From an uncultured Eubacteriales bacterium (GTDB lineage: Bacteria > Bacillota > Clostridia > Lachnospirales > Lachnospiraceae): 38,454 bases of DNA. Position numbers and translations under genes: made by a program. Numbering within the stretch: the first letter of the stretch is position 1; every line of letters starts with the position of its first letter. Under the pieces are notes generated by a model. It was not told the origin of the DNA and ran no database searches. It was given only the letters and a program-made list of their open reading frames with translations. The stretch is from NCBI GenBank assembly GCA_902797845.1, contig CADBUJ010000026.1, forward strand, positions 1-38,454. The letters are read 5' to 3'. Shown here piece by piece: positions 25,739 to 34,833 of the stretch.

Positions 25739-26576
25739 TTCCGCTTATCTCCTCGTATTTTTTTGCTTCCTGCTCTGATGCCTGATGTCTGTAGATAGTA
25801 CTGATGATGTTTTTTGCCCATACTTCATAGAAGTCCTTGGACTGATGGACACCGTCTGCATAATACAGATGCTCATACTCATCTGCTATCTTGTCGTTGT
25901 CTATATATACGAATCCGTTTTCTTCGCACATTGCCTTAAGAGCCTCGTTGAATTCAGGGACTCTGGCTGCATTCTGATTTCTTGCGATTCCGGCTTCCGT
26001 GCATTTCATAATGGAGCTTATGTAAATGGAAGTATCCGGAAGCGCTTCCTCCAGAGAGCTTATAACATCTCTGTATTTGGTAGTAAAATCCTCCGGTTCC
26101 GCATATGTACCGTTCCATATGTCATTTATACCGTATGAAAGGATAAGTATCGTAGGATTAAAGACGCGTATCCTGTCAAGCTCAGGCAGAATGGAACTGA
26201 GGGAATCACCGTTATGGGCGATCACCTGATTATCCGTAAGGAAACCGTAAATGGAAAAACCGCTTGCTCTGGAATCACCCATGACCATAACACCGTCAAA
26301 AAGCGTCCAAACATTTATCTCGTCATTTTCCACCTGCTTAAGCTTCTGCTCCAGCTGAGCCATCAGCCTTTCATGTATCTGTGCCTGGATATCTGCCTTA
26401 ACGGTATCCGGCTCAATGGATTCCCGAGATTCGATTATGGCGATGCCGCTCTCCGTCTGGATCGCATTATTACGTTTATTTACAAAGTTTACAATAAGCA
26501 TGATGGCGGCAACTACGGCAGCCACCACCAATACTATAAAACCAATATTTCTAAGGTCCGGTTTTCTTTCTTTCAA
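25725..26576 (-). CDS. Membrane-anchored SGNH/GDSL hydrolase
   Basis: 283-residue extracytoplasmic hydrolase with one transmembrane anchor (about 11-31) and a coiled-coil-like stretch rich in Glu, Gln and Lys (about 60-85). SGNH blocks are in order: GDSR (Ser102, block I), HNGDS (Gly123, block II), GIND (Asn151, block III) and ADGVH (Asp241 and His244, block V). The triad is therefore intact, so esterase or acyltransferase activity is plausible; deacetylation or transfer of acetyl on wall glycans fits the MBOAT neighbour. The start is TTG (26574-26576) with GGAGG 8 nt ahead. The gene lies 17 nt after the DUF4214 protein gene. Confidence 0.88.
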   Translation of the reverse strand: MKERKPDLRNIGFIVLVVAAVVAAIMLIVNFVNKRNNAIQTESGIAIIESRESIEPDTVKADIQAQIHERLMAQLEQKLKQVENDEINVWTLFDGVMVMGDSRASGFSIYGFLTDNQVIAHNGDSLSSILPELDRIRVFNPTILILSYGINDIWNGTYAEPEDFTTKYRDVISSLEEALPDTSIYISSIMKCTEAGIARNQNAARVPEFNEALKAMCEENGFVYIDNDKIADEYEHLYYADGVHQSKDFYEVWAKNIISTIYRHQASEQEAKKYEEISGNEQQ

Positions 26577-26593
26577 GAAGATTTCCTCCGTAT

Positions 26594-28693
26594 TTACTCC
26601 AGGTAAAACTGAGCATATTTATTATAGATAGTCTTTGCTTTTTCAACTCTTCCCGGAAGACTTAATGCCATGTTGGAAGGAATCTCGTATTTTTCGAGAA
26701 ATGCCTTTGTTGCCGCATCAACGCTTGTAGCTTTCTTGAGAGCGGAAAGCAGATCAGCGTAATTACTTGCTTTCAGGGTATCATAAAGGTGCTCCAGCTG
26801 AAGATACATATTTCCTATAGATCTGCCGTCAGCTTTTTTAAATGCATAAAGGGCAGCCTTCCTTGTATGATATGTCCACTGGCAAAGGCCGTATCCGGCA
26901 GCATCGTATCTAAAAGCATCTGCTCCTTCATAAACAGTTTCGTTGCCTTCGCTGTCAGTTTTAGTATAGGTATATGTTCCGGCGTCAACCTCTTTTGTAT
27001 ATTGAGCACTGGTATAGCCGTAAAGCCTCTGATACTTAACTTCCATGATAGTAGGCTCCAGACTGCTCTCCTGCATCATATTTCCCATAATGCCGGCTAC
27101 GCCGTATACATTTCCTATCTTTGAGTAAAGGAAATTGAATATTGCAAAATCGTTATTTGTATAGCTTACATCAAGAACTCTGCTTATACCTTTTTTATTG
27201 ACTACTTTTTTAAATTCAGCTGAAGACAGGAAGCTATATAACGTATTATTCCTTGATCTTCCGGCATTCAGCTGAGATACTTTACCGTTTACGACGGCAG
27301 CTGATTCGGGGTTTCTTCCGAGAAGCGCCTGATAAAGCAGTGTTACATATCTGCTGTTTGAATATTTCTTTGAAGCAAATTCCGAACTGTTGACTATTTC
27401 ATATACAACAGATGCTGCATCCAGACCTCTGCCCATCCTTTTTACAAATGGTGCTCTTTCTGAATACTTCGGTTCTCTGCCTAAAAGCTTTGTATAGAGT
27501 TCATTTACATAGTCAGCATATTCCGGGTATAGCTTATCGTAATCTGCAGTATCATAGCTTCCGGGAACAATGCCTATTATTGCGGCTTTTTTCTTGAATT
27601 CCGCTGAATTGATAAACGTTCCGACTACATAATCAAGTCCCATTTCATCTATCCTTCTTGCCTTTGAAGATACTTCGCTGGAGGAAGGATTCCTCTGAAG
27701 GATACCTTTATAAAGAGCTCTTGCTATCTCTGTATCACTTAAGCCCAGCTTTTTAAATTCTCCGCTCTTGATAAAGAGCTCTACCACATAAAAGGCGGTA
27801 TCCCCTTCTGCCAAGATGGATACAAAATCAAGACGTCCGGAATCATCAGCTTTTCTGCCAAGAAATGATACATAAAGATTATTTACGAAATCAGTGATCT
27901 TAGGGAACATATCGATAACGCTGTTAATCCTGTTGTCCACACTTCCCTTAGTTATGTTAAGTCTGTTGCATAAGTTCTTAAATTCGGCCGATTCAAAGAA
28001 TCCTCTTAAAACATATCTTCTGGAGAATCCGTTATCGAGTATTTTCATCCAGTTATTAAAGCCGCCGTTGTCCGGTTCTCTTCCGAGAAGTGCGCGGTAA
28101 AGCGACGTGATATAATCCCTGTCTTCCGTATTCTTTTTAAGATACTCGTTTCCGAACAAGAATCCCCAGACCATATCTGATGCCTTTAAGGATTTGTCCG
28201 TAAGTCCGTTCACCCATTTATTGAAACCGCCTGTATCGGGTTTCCTCCCGAGGATAAAATTATAGGCCTGAGTAACGAATGTGGATATATTCTGAGCAGC
28301 GGCAGCCTTGGGCTCCTCTGTAACATGCAAAAGTGTGTCTTCCAGATCTAAATCATCTTCTTTTGCCTGTACCTCTTCAGCATTATTCGTATTCTTCTCA
28401 GATGCTATTTCCGTCTCAACGGATACATCCGAACTTTCATCTGATAACGTCTCTTTATCAGATGGATCTTCTGTATTATATTCTGTTTCAGTTTCAGTTT
28501 CCGCCGGCGTTTGATCTTCCACATCTGACTCGTTTTCATCAGTGATGATGCTCTCTGTTTCGGAGTTTTCCACATTTACCACTGATACCTCGTTATCACC
28601 GCTTTCCGATTCCGTCGCATATGCATAAGATGTTCCGAAAGAGCATGATATGATGATCGTAATTGCCAGCAGAAATGATAATATTCTCTTCAT
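26594..28693 (-). CDS. Secreted DUF4214-repeat protein with C-terminal lysozyme-like domain
   Basis: 699-residue exported protein. Signal peptide about 1-26 (TSYAYA cleavage); a disordered Glu/Ser/Thr linker about 27-135; then six tandem DUF4214-like repeats (about 137-500). Each repeat carries an LY-x3-LLGR-x-P core (IL/FL variants) and most end in an SAEFKK-like motif. The C-terminal domain (about 513-699) resembles phage tail lysozyme: GVAGIMGNMMQESSLEP with Glu542 as candidate catalytic acid, and later GYGLCQWTYHTRKAAL. DUF4214 repeats are usually seen in surface or exported proteins and may bind wall glycans. SD GAGGGG lies 5 nt before the ATG. It heads the five-gene envelope operon. Confidence 0.88.
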   Translation of the reverse strand: MKRILSFLLAITIIISCSFGTSYAYATESESGDNEVSVVNVENSETESIITDENESDVEDQTPAETETETEYNTEDPSDKETLSDESSDVSVETEIASEKNTNNAEEVQAKEDDLDLEDTLLHVTEEPKAAAAQNISTFVTQAYNFILGRKPDTGGFNKWVNGLTDKSLKASDMVWGFLFGNEYLKKNTEDRDYITSLYRALLGREPDNGGFNNWMKILDNGFSRRYVLRGFFESAEFKNLCNRLNITKGSVDNRINSVIDMFPKITDFVNNLYVSFLGRKADDSGRLDFVSILAEGDTAFYVVELFIKSGEFKKLGLSDTEIARALYKGILQRNPSSSEVSSKARRIDEMGLDYVVGTFINSAEFKKKAAIIGIVPGSYDTADYDKLYPEYADYVNELYTKLLGREPKYSERAPFVKRMGRGLDAASVVYEIVNSSEFASKKYSNSRYVTLLYQALLGRNPESAAVVNGKVSQLNAGRSRNNTLYSFLSSAEFKKVVNKKGISRVLDVSYTNNDFAIFNFLYSKIGNVYGVAGIMGNMMQESSLEPTIMEVKYQRLYGYTSAQYTKEVDAGTYTYTKTDSEGNETVYEGADAFRYDAAGYGLCQWTYHTRKAALYAFKKADGRSIGNMYLQLEHLYDTLKASNYADLLSALKKATSVDAATKAFLEKYEIPSNMALSLPGRVEKAKTIYNKYAQFYLE

Positions 28694-28741
28694 AAAATCC
28701 CCTCGATATATAATATCCCTTAGGTATTAAACGTTCAAAAT

Positions 28742-28770
28742 ATTATACAATTTTTAAGTAATTGTTGCAA
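28742..28770 (-). promoter_or_regulatory. Sigma-A promoter of the envelope operon
   Basis: Minus strand -35 TTGCAA (28765-28770), 17 nt spacer, -10 TATAAT (28742-28747), about 48 nt upstream of the DUF4214 protein start. The spacer contains the inverted repeat CAATT/AATTG. Confidence 0.7.
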
Positions 28771-28804
28771 ATATTACTTTTTATGGCAAATCCAAAGGCT
28801 GTAA

Positions 28805-30169
28805 TTAATTCTTAAAACTATGGATAGGTGCAGGTATCCTGCCCTGTCTGCTGACAAAATCCTTACAGGAATAAGCATTTACAGGCATCACGGGAGCTTC
28901 TCCCAGAAGACCTCCGAATTTTACATAATCTCCTGCTTTCATTCCGATAGCAGGTATAAGTCTTATGGCAGTAGTTTTGTTGTTTACGGCTCCGATTGCC
29001 ATTTCATCAGCTATGATACCCGCGATCGTATAAGCAGAAGTGTCTCCTGGTATTGCTATCATATCAAGCCCCACAGAGCAGACGCATGTCATGGCTTCCA
29101 GTTTTTCTATAGTAAGTGCCCCCTCTTTGGCAGCAAATATCATTCCCGCATCTTCCGATACAGGTATAAAGGCACCTGAGAGTCCTCCCACATAGGATGA
29201 CGCCATTACTCCGCCCTTTTTCACCTGATCATTAAGAAGAGCAAGGGCCGCAGTTGTGCCGGGCGCTCCGGGCTGTTCCAGCCCCATTTCTTTAAGGATA
29301 TCCGCAACAGAATCCCCTATAGCCGGTGTAGGTGCAAGGGACAGATCAACGATACCGAAAGGAACATTAAGTCTCCTTGATGCTTCCAGTGCCACAAGCT
29401 GACCTACTCTTGTGATCTTAAAAGCCGTCTTTTTAATGGTCTCGGAAAGCACTTCGAAATTCTTTCCTCTGCAGTCATAAAGAGCGGATTTTACAACACC
29501 CGGTCCTGATACACCCACATTTATTACAGCATCACCTTCCGTAACTCCGTGAAATGCTCCAGCCATAAAAGGATTATCATCAGGAGCATTGCAGAATATA
29601 ACAAGCTTGGTGCATCCGGAACCGTTAGTGTCTGCAGTATGCTCAGCAGTCTTTTTTACGATACCGCCCATAAGTCTTACTGCATCCATATTGATACCGC
29701 TCTTAGAGGAACCTACATTTACGGATGAGCAAAGCTTCTTTGTTCTCGAAAGGGCATAAGGTATGGATCCGATCAGTAATTCGTCGCCTCTTGTCATATC
29801 TTTTGATACAAGAGCTGAGAATCCGCCGAGGAAATCCACTCCTGTCTCCATTGCGCATTCATCAAGAGTAAGTGCGATATCCACATAATCCTCATAGGAA
29901 CGGCATGCGGCACTTCCTATTATGGATACTGGAGTGACCGAGATCCTTTTGTTAACGATAGGAATACCGAATTCCGAACCTATCTGATCTCCGGTATCTA
30001 CAAGGTTCCCCGCAAGCCTGAGGATCTTATCCTTTATTTTGGACCTTAAGGAACCGAGATCGGAATCTATACAGTCTATAAGAGAGATACCCATTGTTAT
30101 GGTCCTGACGTCAAGGTTCTCTCTTTCTATCATTTTATTGGTCTCTATGACCTCTTGAATATTGATCAT
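28805..30169 (-). CDS. UPF0210 (PFL family, DUF711) protein
   Basis: 454-residue cytoplasmic protein of the UPF0210/DUF711 family, named PFL family for structural likeness to pyruvate formate-lyase. No glycyl radical motif is visible, so it should not be called a formate-lyase. Conserved stretches include the N-terminal [26 protein letters not shown] and the C-terminal [16 protein letters not shown]. Function is unknown. SD GGAG is 5 nt before the ATG, 11 nt after the ACT-domain gene. The two are a known conserved pair (UPF0237 with UPF0210, for example in streptococci). The gene ends the operon that starts upstream of ispF; no good terminator follows. Confidence 0.9.
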   Translation of the reverse strand: MINIQEVIETNKMIERENLDVRTITMGISLIDCIDSDLGSLRSKIKDKILRLAGNLVDTGDQIGSEFGIPIVNKRISVTPVSIIGSAACRSYEDYVDIALTLDECAMETGVDFLGGFSALVSKDMTRGDELLIGSIPYALSRTKKLCSSVNVGSSKSGINMDAVRLMGGIVKKTAEHTADTNGSGCTKLVIFCNAPDDNPFMAGAFHGVTEGDAVINVGVSGPGVVKSALYDCRGKNFEVLSETIKKTAFKITRVGQLVALEASRRLNVPFGIVDLSLAPTPAIGDSVADILKEMGLEQPGAPGTTAALALLNDQVKKGGVMASSYVGGLSGAFIPVSEDAGMIFAAKEGALTIEKLEAMTCVCSVGLDMIAIPGDTSAYTIAGIIADEMAIGAVNNKTTAIRLIPAIGMKAGDYVKFGGLLGEAPVMPVNAYSCKDFVSRQGRIPAPIHSFKN

Positions 30170-30180
30170 GTTAACTCCTG

Positions 30181-30453
30181 TCAGATTCTGTGCATTTGCT
30201 GGAATATCTCTTCACGCTGTGCATGTATCATCACACCCATTTTCTCACCTACAAGGTTAAGACCCTGCTGTAATTCCGTAATGTTCTTGTCAGATCCGGA
30301 TGTGTCTACTACCATCATCATGTTGAAATATCCGTCTACTATGGTCTGTGATATATCAAGGATATTTACCTTATTTTCCGAAAGATATGTACATACAGCT
30401 GCTATGATGCCCACCATATCTATGCCTACTACTGAAATTATGGTTTTCTGCAT
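30181..30453 (-). CDS. UPF0237 ACT-domain protein
   Basis: 90 residues forming one ACT domain, similar to GcvR-type proteins: [20 protein letters not shown] (about 8-27) then the beta-strand [13 protein letters not shown] domains generally bind small ligands such as amino acids. The protein probably regulates or senses for its partner, the UPF0210 protein encoded 11 nt downstream. SD GGAGG lies 8 nt before the ATG and its start overlaps the sigH end by 16 nt. Confidence 0.9.
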   Translation of the reverse strand: MQKTIISVVGIDMVGIIAAVCTYLSENKVNILDISQTIVDGYFNMMMVVDTSGSDKNITELQQGLNLVGEKMGVMIHAQREEIFQQMHRI

Positions 30454-31082
30454 AAAAATTTCCTCCTTTTCTGTTTGATCCTTTGCATGGCATTATCTAC
30501 GGATTTCTCTGATGTACCCAATACTTTTCCTATTTCCTTGTAAGACAGCCCGTTAACGAAAAGATATAATACCTTCTTTTCCATTTCACTTAAATGAAGA
30601 TCTCTTAAATTACGGACCTGATCAGATTCTTTATTTATAAGAAGTGTCTCAGGATCTCCTGCATCATCAGTAAAATGATGCATGCTTTTCCTGCCTGCGC
30701 TGACGGATTCTTTAGATATCCTGTTCTCCAGGTTTTCACTGTTATTAAGAGGCTGATGCTTTTTGGCGTTATATGCGCTTACGGCAGTCTTTATCTGCGA
30801 TGTTACGCACAGATCTGCAAAAGCCCGGAAATGCGTACCCTGATCGGGTTTAAAGTTTCTCACAGCTTTATATAGGCCGATCATGCCTTCCTGAATAAGA
30901 TCCTGCTGGTCTCCTCCGCTGGCAAGAAAGAATCTGTCCGCCCTGCTTAGATACAATCTTTTATATTTCTTGAATATATAATCGAGAGCATCATCATCAC
31001 CCCTTTGAATAAGGAGCACCATATCCTCATCCGTTAGATCGGAATAATTATTATTGAAGATTTCTTTGTCTGTAGATCTCAT
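30438..31082 (-). CDS. sigH: RNA polymerase sigma-H factor
   Basis: 214-residue sigma-70 family factor of the SigH (Spo0H) type controlling stationary-phase and early sporulation genes in Firmicutes. Region 2 includes DLIQEGMIGLYKAVRNF (about 75-91); region 4 has the helix-turn-helix LSYKEIGKVLGTSEKSVDNA. Position after rlmB matches the conserved cysE-cysS-mrnC-rlmB-(yacP)-sigH order, which supports SigH over an ECF sigma. The ATG at 31082 overlaps rlmB by 32 nt and has GGAG 9 nt ahead. yacP, normally between rlmB and sigH in bacilli, is absent. Whether the organism sporulates cannot be told from this window. Confidence 0.88.
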   Translation of the reverse strand: MRSTDKEIFNNNYSDLTDEDMVLLIQRGDDDALDYIFKKYKRLYLSRADRFFLASGGDQQDLIQEGMIGLYKAVRNFKPDQGTHFRAFADLCVTSQIKTAVSAYNAKKHQPLNNSENLENRISKESVSAGRKSMHHFTDDAGDPETLLINKESDQVRNLRDLHLSEMEKKVLYLFVNGLSYKEIGKVLGTSEKSVDNAMQRIKQKRRKFLCRKP

Positions 31083-31803
31083 ATAGAATGACTCCTGCAG
31101 CGACCGAAGCGTTTAGAGAATCTATGTGTCCCTTCATGGGTACAGATATAAGCAGATCGGAATTATCTCTAACCAGTCTAGAGATTCCTTTTCCCTCCGA
31201 GCCGATGATAAGTCCCAGAGGTCCCTTAAGATCCTGCTTATAAATAGACTGTCCATCCATATCAGATGCAGCTATCCATAAGCCTTTATCTTTCAGCTTT
31301 TCTATGGTATTTACGATATTTGTGACCCTTGCAACAGGCACATAGCTTATGGCTCCTGCAGATGCCTTTACAACCGTTGATGTTATACCGCATGCTCTGT
31401 TTTTGGGAATGATCACTCCATGAGCTCCTGCCAGGTCTGCAGTCCTTATTATGGCTCCCAGATTATGCGGATCCTCTATCCCGTCCAGTATCAGAATAAG
31501 CGGGTCCTCATTCTTTTCTTCAGCCTTTTTGAACATTTCTGAAATATCTGAGTAATCAAAGGCTGATGCCACCGCTATGACGCCCTGATGCCGTCCCGTT
31601 TCCGACATTCTGTCCAGAAAATCCTTAGAGACATATTTGATAAGGGTATTTGCCTCTGATGCTGCCTTCGCAATACGAAAAGCAGCACCTTCCTTCAGAT
31701 CTTTCTGTAAGAAAAGCTTTTCTACCGACCTGCCGGATCTGAATGTCTCCATTACAGGATTTCTTCCCTCTATGATATTGGAATTATTATCTGAATCAAT
31801 CAT
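31051..31803 (-). CDS. rlmB: 23S rRNA (guanosine-2'-O)-methyltransferase RlmB family
   Basis: SPOUT-class 2'-O-methyltransferase of the TrmH/RlmB family, 250 residues. An N-terminal substrate-binding L30-like part (about 1-90) is followed by SPOUT motifs: NLGAIIRTADLAGAHGVI, LGLIIGSEGKGISRLV and SVPMKGHIDSLNASVAAG, the last forming the trefoil knot. RlmB modifies G2251 of 23S rRNA; close relatives act on tRNA, but the mrnC-sigH context supports RlmB. It overlaps mrnC by 8 nt and sigH by 32 nt. Confidence 0.92.
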   Translation of the reverse strand: MIDSDNNSNIIEGRNPVMETFRSGRSVEKLFLQKDLKEGAAFRIAKAASEANTLIKYVSKDFLDRMSETGRHQGVIAVASAFDYSDISEMFKKAEEKNEDPLILILDGIEDPHNLGAIIRTADLAGAHGVIIPKNRACGITSTVVKASAGAISYVPVARVTNIVNTIEKLKDKGLWIAASDMDGQSIYKQDLKGPLGLIIGSEGKGISRLVRDNSDLLISVPMKGHIDSLNASVAAGVILYEIYRQRNLQ

Positions 31804-32248
31804 ATACCTTTTTATTGTAATAAATATCTACCGCAGTTTTTACTGTTTCAAGGAGCCTTTCCTCTTTCCCCGTGATATACAGATATCCCAGCAATGCTTC
31901 AAAGCCTGTGGCATGTCTGTATTCCGATACGGATGCATTCTTTGCTACTGAAGCTGTTTTGGCATTTCTTCCTCTTCTGTATATATCCGCTTCATCTTTT
32001 GACAGCATATGCTCCATCTCCGAAATAACAAAGGCCTGGGTTTTCGCATTTACAAGCTTCATTGCCTCGACCTGAAGATCGTGAGGAGACAGATTATGCT
32101 TCTCTATGAGATATGTCCTGACGATAAGCTCGTAGATGCAGTCGCCAATAAACGCAAGATCAAGAGGGGAATAGTTTCTTATATCTTTTTTATTAAGAGA
32201 AAATTCTTTTCTTATCCTGTCTGCTAAAAAAATCATGTCCGTTTCCAT
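31796..32248 (-). CDS. mrnC: Mini-ribonuclease III
   Basis: RNase III catalytic domain without a dsRNA-binding domain, 150 residues, which matures the ends of 23S rRNA. Motifs LAFIGDCIYEL (about 30-40) and FEALLGYLYITGK (about 116-129) hold the catalytic acidic residues. It lies directly after cysS as in bacilli. Two starts are possible: ATG at 32248 (GGAG 4 nt ahead, overlapping cysS by 16 nt) or ATG at 32236 (GGA 7 nt ahead, ATGA overlap). Both give a normal N-terminus, so the exact start is uncertain by four residues. Confidence 0.93.
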   Translation of the reverse strand: METDMIFLADRIRKEFSLNKKDIRNYSPLDLAFIGDCIYELIVRTYLIEKHNLSPHDLQVEAMKLVNAKTQAFVISEMEHMLSKDEADIYRRGRNAKTASVAKNASVSEYRHATGFEALLGYLYITGKEERLLETVKTAVDIYYNKKVYD

Positions 32249-33633
32249 TTGACTCCGTCTCTGGTGTCAAGAAGGCTTATGCCCATATCCTGAAGCTTGT
32301 CGCGAATCTCATCCGCTTTCTTAAAATCCTTTGCCTTTCTTGCTTCATTACGCTCCATGATCAGTTTTTCAATCTCTTCATCCAGAATCTCTTTTTCTCT
32401 TACGGTCTTAATTCCGAGCAGATCCAGCAGTGTATCAAGAGTTTCTATGGCCTTTTCACCAAGTATGTCTGAAACGCCGTCTTTTACATTGATATTAAGA
32501 AGCTTGATCAGTTCGAATATCACGGATATGGCATCAGCTGTATTTATATCATCATCCATAGCAGCTTCAAATCTCTCTATGTATCCGTTTATCGCATCAA
32601 ATATCTTTTGTTCTTCTTCGTTAAGAGGTCTTCCTTCATAAGAAATCTCCGTAAGCCTGTCGTAGGAGTTTAAGATGCGTTCCAGGCCGTTTTTGGAGGA
32701 TTCCATCAACTCCTCTGAGAAGTTCAAAGGACTTCTGTAATGTGCAGAAAGCATAAAGAATCTTAGGACCTGAGGATCATATTGTTTAAGGATATCTCTG
32801 ACAAGAAGAAAGTTTCCTGCAGATTTAGCCATCTTTTCTCCGTCGATATTTAAAAATGCATTATGCATCCAGTATCTCGCAAAAGGTTTTCCGTTTGCTG
32901 CTTCACTTTGAGCTATTTCATTCTCGTGATGAGGGAAGATCAGATCTACGCCGCCTGCATGGATATCTATCTCATCGCCAAGATACCTTTTAGCCATGAC
33001 AGAGCATTCTATATGCCAACCGGGTCTTCCGTCGCACCAGGGAGACTTCCAGGAGGGCTCTCCTTCTTTTTTAGGCTTCCATAAAACAAAATCGGAAGAA
33101 TGCTTTTTCCCTTCCTCTCCTGTTACTTTTATCTCTCTGTGTCCGGCCTCGAGCTCATCTATATTCTTTCCCGAAAGCTTTCCGTATCCCTTAAACTTAC
33201 CGGCTTCATAATAAACCGTTCCGTCTACATCATATGCAAAGCCGGCATCAATAAGGGTGTTTATCATATCTATCATCCCGTTTATCTCTTCTGTGGCTTT
33301 GGGATGAGTGGTAGCCTCCCTTACATTTAAGGATGCCATGTCTTTTTTGACTTCTGCTATATATTTTTCCGAAACTTCCGAGGATGATACATTTTCTTCA
33401 GTGGCCCTTTTTATGATCTTATCGTCCACATCAGTGAAATTAGAGACATAATTGACTTTATATCCCTTATATTCGAAATACCTTCTTACTGTATCAAATA
33501 CGATCATTGGTCTGGCATTTCCGATATGTATAAGATTGTAGACAGTCGGTCCGCAGACGTACATTTTGATCTCGCCCGGGTTTATGGGAACGAATTCCTC
33601 TTTTTTTCTTGTAAGAGTATTAAATATTTTCAT
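32233..33633 (-). CDS. cysS: Cysteine--tRNA ligase
   Basis: Class I aminoacyl-tRNA synthetase of 466 residues. The HIGH-type motif is HIGN (36-39), the KMSKS-type motif is KMAKS (267-271). Zinc ligands expected in CysRS are Cys27, Cys210, His235 and Glu239. SD GGAGG lies 7 nt before the ATG at 33633. It overlaps the upstream cysE by 14 nt, joining cysteine synthesis and charging as in bacilli. No T-box leader is present here. Confidence 0.97.
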   Translation of the reverse strand: MKIFNTLTRKKEEFVPINPGEIKMYVCGPTVYNLIHIGNARPMIVFDTVRRYFEYKGYKVNYVSNFTDVDDKIIKRATEENVSSSEVSEKYIAEVKKDMASLNVREATTHPKATEEINGMIDMINTLIDAGFAYDVDGTVYYEAGKFKGYGKLSGKNIDELEAGHREIKVTGEEGKKHSSDFVLWKPKKEGEPSWKSPWCDGRPGWHIECSVMAKRYLGDEIDIHAGGVDLIFPHHENEIAQSEAANGKPFARYWMHNAFLNIDGEKMAKSAGNFLLVRDILKQYDPQVLRFFMLSAHYRSPLNFSEELMESSKNGLERILNSYDRLTEISYEGRPLNEEEQKIFDAINGYIERFEAAMDDDINTADAISVIFELIKLLNINVKDGVSDILGEKAIETLDTLLDLLGIKTVREKEILDEEIEKLIMERNEARKAKDFKKADEIRDKLQDMGISLLDTRDGVKWKRT

Positions 33634-34348
33634 TGGTATTCCTCCGAATTATCTTATCTTCCAAAATGCCTGTTCTCTCTGAAGCTTTTTTATCCATTAC
33701 TATACGTTCAAGATCATCTATTCTTTTAAGTAATTTACAATTCTCTTTTGCCAACCACATAAGGTCTTCGGAAATAGGATCCGGCAGATCCACCTGATCA
33801 AGATCATCTTGAGGAACTTTTACATCGTTTCTTTTTATAACTCTTCCAGGAACACCTACCACGGTAGAATTGGCTGGAACCTCTTTTAAAACCACGCTTC
33901 CTGCTCCTATTTTGCAGTTGTCTCCCACCTTAAAGGAACCAAGGACCTTTGCACCGACGGATATCATAACATTGTTGCCGATGGTCGGATGACGTTTCCC
34001 CTGTTCCTTTCCGGTACCACCAAGGGTAACGCCCTGGTAAAGAGTAACATTATCTCCTATCTCTGTTGTTTCACCGATAACTACTCCCGTACCGTGGTCT
34101 ATAAAAAAGCCTTTGCCTATCTTTGCACCCGGATGGATCTCAATACCTGTCCTTCTGGCTGTAAACTGCGAGATGAGTCTGGCCAAAAAGAATCTTTTTC
34201 CTCTGTAAAAATAATTGGAGACGCGGTATCCAAGAACTGCCCAAAAGCTCGGGTAGAGAAAAACCTCTGCATTTGTTTTTATTGCAGGGTCTCTGTCCTT
34301 GATGATCCTAGTCTCCTCTTTAACATAATCTATTATTCTTTTAAACAT
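33620..34348 (-). CDS. cysE: Serine O-acetyltransferase
   Basis: Acetylates serine to O-acetylserine, the first step of cysteine synthesis. 242 residues: an N-terminal helical part (about 1-65) and a left-handed beta-helix with hexapeptide repeats. The central [21 protein letters not shown] block and [23 protein letters not shown] close to the end are typical. A C-terminal extension of about 50 residues (charged, [10 protein letters not shown] onward) exceeds the short B. subtilis form. SD GGAGG lies 4 nt before the ATG, 15 nt after ispF. Confidence 0.95.
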   Translation of the reverse strand: MFKRIIDYVKEETRIIKDRDPAIKTNAEVFLYPSFWAVLGYRVSNYFYRGKRFFLARLISQFTARRTGIEIHPGAKIGKGFFIDHGTGVVIGETTEIGDNVTLYQGVTLGGTGKEQGKRHPTIGNNVMISVGAKVLGSFKVGDNCKIGAGSVVLKEVPANSTVVGVPGRVIKRNDVKVPQDDLDQVDLPDPISEDLMWLAKENCKLLKRIDDLERIVMDKKASERTGILEDKIIRRNTNENI

Positions 34349-34363
34349 ATTTCCTCCGTAAAA

Positions 34364-34831
34364 TCACTTCAGTAGGCAGGTACTTAAGGCGGCCATCCCT
34401 TCAGCCCTCCCTGTAAAGCCCATGCCTTCCGTAGTGGTAGCTTTGATATTTACTTTTTCCTTATCTATAAAAAGCGCATCTGAGATGCAACATCGCATAT
34501 CGTTGAGATAAGGTGAAAGTTTCGGCTTCTCTGCCATGATCACAGAGTCAATATATTCGATCTCGTATCCTTTGCTTTTTACGAGCTCTCCTACTTCTTT
34601 TAAAAGAATGATGCTGCTTATACCTTTATATGTATCGTCTGAGTCAGGGAAAAGAACGCCTATATCTCCTTCTCCTATTGCTCCCAAAAGTGAATCCATA
34701 ATGGCATGGGTAAGCACATCTGCATCTGAATGCCCTAAAAGACCCATCTCAAAAGGGACCTTTATCCCACCAAGAATAAGGTCTCTTCCCTTTATCAGTT
34801 TATGTGCATCAAACCCGTTACCTATGCGCAT
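34364..34831 (-). CDS. ispF: 2-C-methyl-D-erythritol 2,4-cyclodiphosphate synthase
   Basis: MEP-pathway enzyme forming the cyclodiphosphate on the way to isopentenyl diphosphate. 155 residues from the ATG at 34831, beginning [10 protein letters not shown] with zinc ligands Asp8 and His10, and His in [21 protein letters not shown]. The upstream in-frame start at 34837 is a GTG directly abutting the SD, so the ATG with GAGG 7 nt ahead is preferred. ispD, commonly upstream in Firmicutes, is absent; an 83-residue unknown protein takes its place. Confidence 0.96.
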   Translation of the reverse strand: MRIGNGFDAHKLIKGRDLILGGIKVPFEMGLLGHSDADVLTHAIMDSLLGAIGEGDIGVLFPDSDDTYKGISSIILLKEVGELVKSKGYEIEYIDSVIMAEKPKLSPYLNDMRCCISDALFIDKEKVNIKATTTEGMGFTGRAEGMAALSTCLLK

Positions 34832-34833
34832 GA

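Noticed and set aside
28805..30169. Pyruvate formate-lyase
   Set aside because: The family is called PFL-like, but no glycyl radical motif or Cys-Cys active site is visible and no activase gene is near.
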